A stretch of 64,000 nucleotides of DNA, taken from G963665815 sp942492065 (lineage in GTDB: Bacteria; Cloacimonadota; Cloacimonadia; Cloacimonadales; JAIOQZ01). The stretch covers positions 310,001 to 374,000 of the forward strand of contig CALODV010000013.1 in the NCBI GenBank assembly GCA_942492065.1, written 5' to 3'. This document shows, piece after piece, positions 63,559-64,000 of the stretch. How positions within the stretch are numbered: position 1 is the stretch's first letter; each line of letters opens with the position of its first letter. The notes under the pieces were generated by a model. It ran no database searches. It had not been told where the DNA came from and saw only the letters and a list, made by a program, of their open reading frames with translations. The translations under genes and the position numbers were made by a program.

Positions 63559-64000
63559 ATGTTAAGAAAATTATTATATCTCACATTAGTAGTAGTGATA
63601 ATTGGCATTACAGCTTGTGAAGATCGTTCAAGCATTTCCGCGCCTCCTGCTCCATCAACAGGAGAAGCTGATTTTACAAAGTTCATGTCCATAGGTAACA
63701 GCCTTACAGCAGGATATCAAAGCGGTGCACTTTTTGAGGGAGCTCAGCGTAACTCAATGGGGAAATTAATAGCTCAACAAGTTGGAACTGCTTATGTACA
63801 GCCTCATTATGCAAATCCCGGATTTGGTAACAGGAAAGAGCTGCAAAATCTTGCTCCGACAATTGTGGATAATCCTCTGAACGGCGAACTGATTAATGGA
63901 GACCTCGCAGATTCCTACAACAACCTTGGTGTTCCGGGAGCCTTACTTACAGACATTCTTTTAGCAACAGATTCTACAACCTGCATGGCTTATCAGGCAA
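63559..64000 (+). CDS. SGNH/GDSL-hydrolase lipoprotein, N-terminal part
   Basis: The gene runs off the right edge, with ~147 codons visible. Signal peptide and lipobox: MLRKLLYLTLVVVIIGITAC, modified cysteine at 20. The nucleophile block FMSIGNSLTAGYQSGALF (~41-58) is the GDSL-like block I, and NNLGVPGALLTDIL carries the block II glycine. These enzymes cleave lipid or acyl esters. A TAGGAGG ribosome-binding site precedes the ATG, 2 nt after the FadL-like gene stop. FadL plus SGNH lipoprotein is a common pair in FCB bacteria. Confidence 0.88.
   Translation, partial: MLRKLLYLTLVVVIIGITACEDRSSISAPPAPSTGEADFTKFMSIGNSLTAGYQSGALFEGAQRNSMGKLIAQQVGTAYVQPHYANPGFGNRKELQNLAPTIVDNPLNGELINGDLADSYNNLGVPGALLTDILLATDSTTCMAYQA

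Overview
The window is a low-GC, gene-dense chromosome segment from an anaerobic, flagellated Gram-negative bacterium. Three things point to the FCB superphylum, in the neighbourhood of Cloacimonadota or Delongbacteria: secreted proteins ending in a YPNPFNP / MKMVLMK-type C-terminal sorting domain, FadL/PorV-type outer-membrane barrels, and Fn3 plus jelly-roll surface giants. The anaerobic signs are an adenosylcobalamin-dependent ribonucleotide reductase (nrdJ) and a two-subunit glycine decarboxylase (gcvPA/gcvPB). Phylum placement is inference; there is no rRNA or tRNA in the window.

Layout. 1-10.6 kb, mostly minus strand: nrdJ (cut by the window edge), a polysaccharide deacetylase-like gene, lon with a frameshift at its catalytic serine, a LolC/FtsX-type permease, and a coupled purA / outer-membrane protein / AEC-permease operon. 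10.6-24.6 kb: a PNGase F-like secreted protein, an FMN-binding protein with an AraC regulator, a Tet(M)-like ribosomal protection GTPase, a lipoprotein propeller, an RlmG-like methyltransferase, a large C-terminally sorted protein, and a HisC-like aminotransferase with a kinase-like protein that lacks its phospho-accepting histidine. 24.6-34.5 kb: structured repeats, a TPR protein, an MrfA/MrfB (YprA/YprB) DNA-repair pair whose helicase carries an HNH insert, and an ECF sigma / membrane protein / PDZ operon. 34.5-38.3 kb: a tandem-repeat region leading into gcvPA-gcvPB. 38.3-42 kb: palindromes, an orphan Rhs tip with a candidate immunity gene, and an unknown gene pair that may be one interrupted gene. 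42-48 kb: flagellar operon flgI-flgJ-flgN-flgK-csrA-flgL-fliW behind a sigma-54 promoter. 48-50.7 kb: lytic transglycosylase, HDOD and CheR genes. 51-62 kb: two giant paralogous surface proteins flanking a smaller C-terminally sorted protein. 62.3-64 kb: a FadL-type barrel and an SGNH lipoprotein.

The most unusual signal is a leader element of about 128 bp lying directly upstream of nrdJ, lon and the PNGase F-like gene. Its orientation relative to the gene is the same in all three places. It has long complementary ends and internal hairpins, and the two best copies align without a gap right up to the start codon. It looks like an unrecognised cis-regulatory RNA or promoter family, although a MITE-like repeat is the main alternative. 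Two other structured repeat families occur at 24.8 and 34.9 kb and at 34.7-35.4 kb. The flagellar operon leader carries a terminator-like hairpin between the sigma-54 promoter and flgI.
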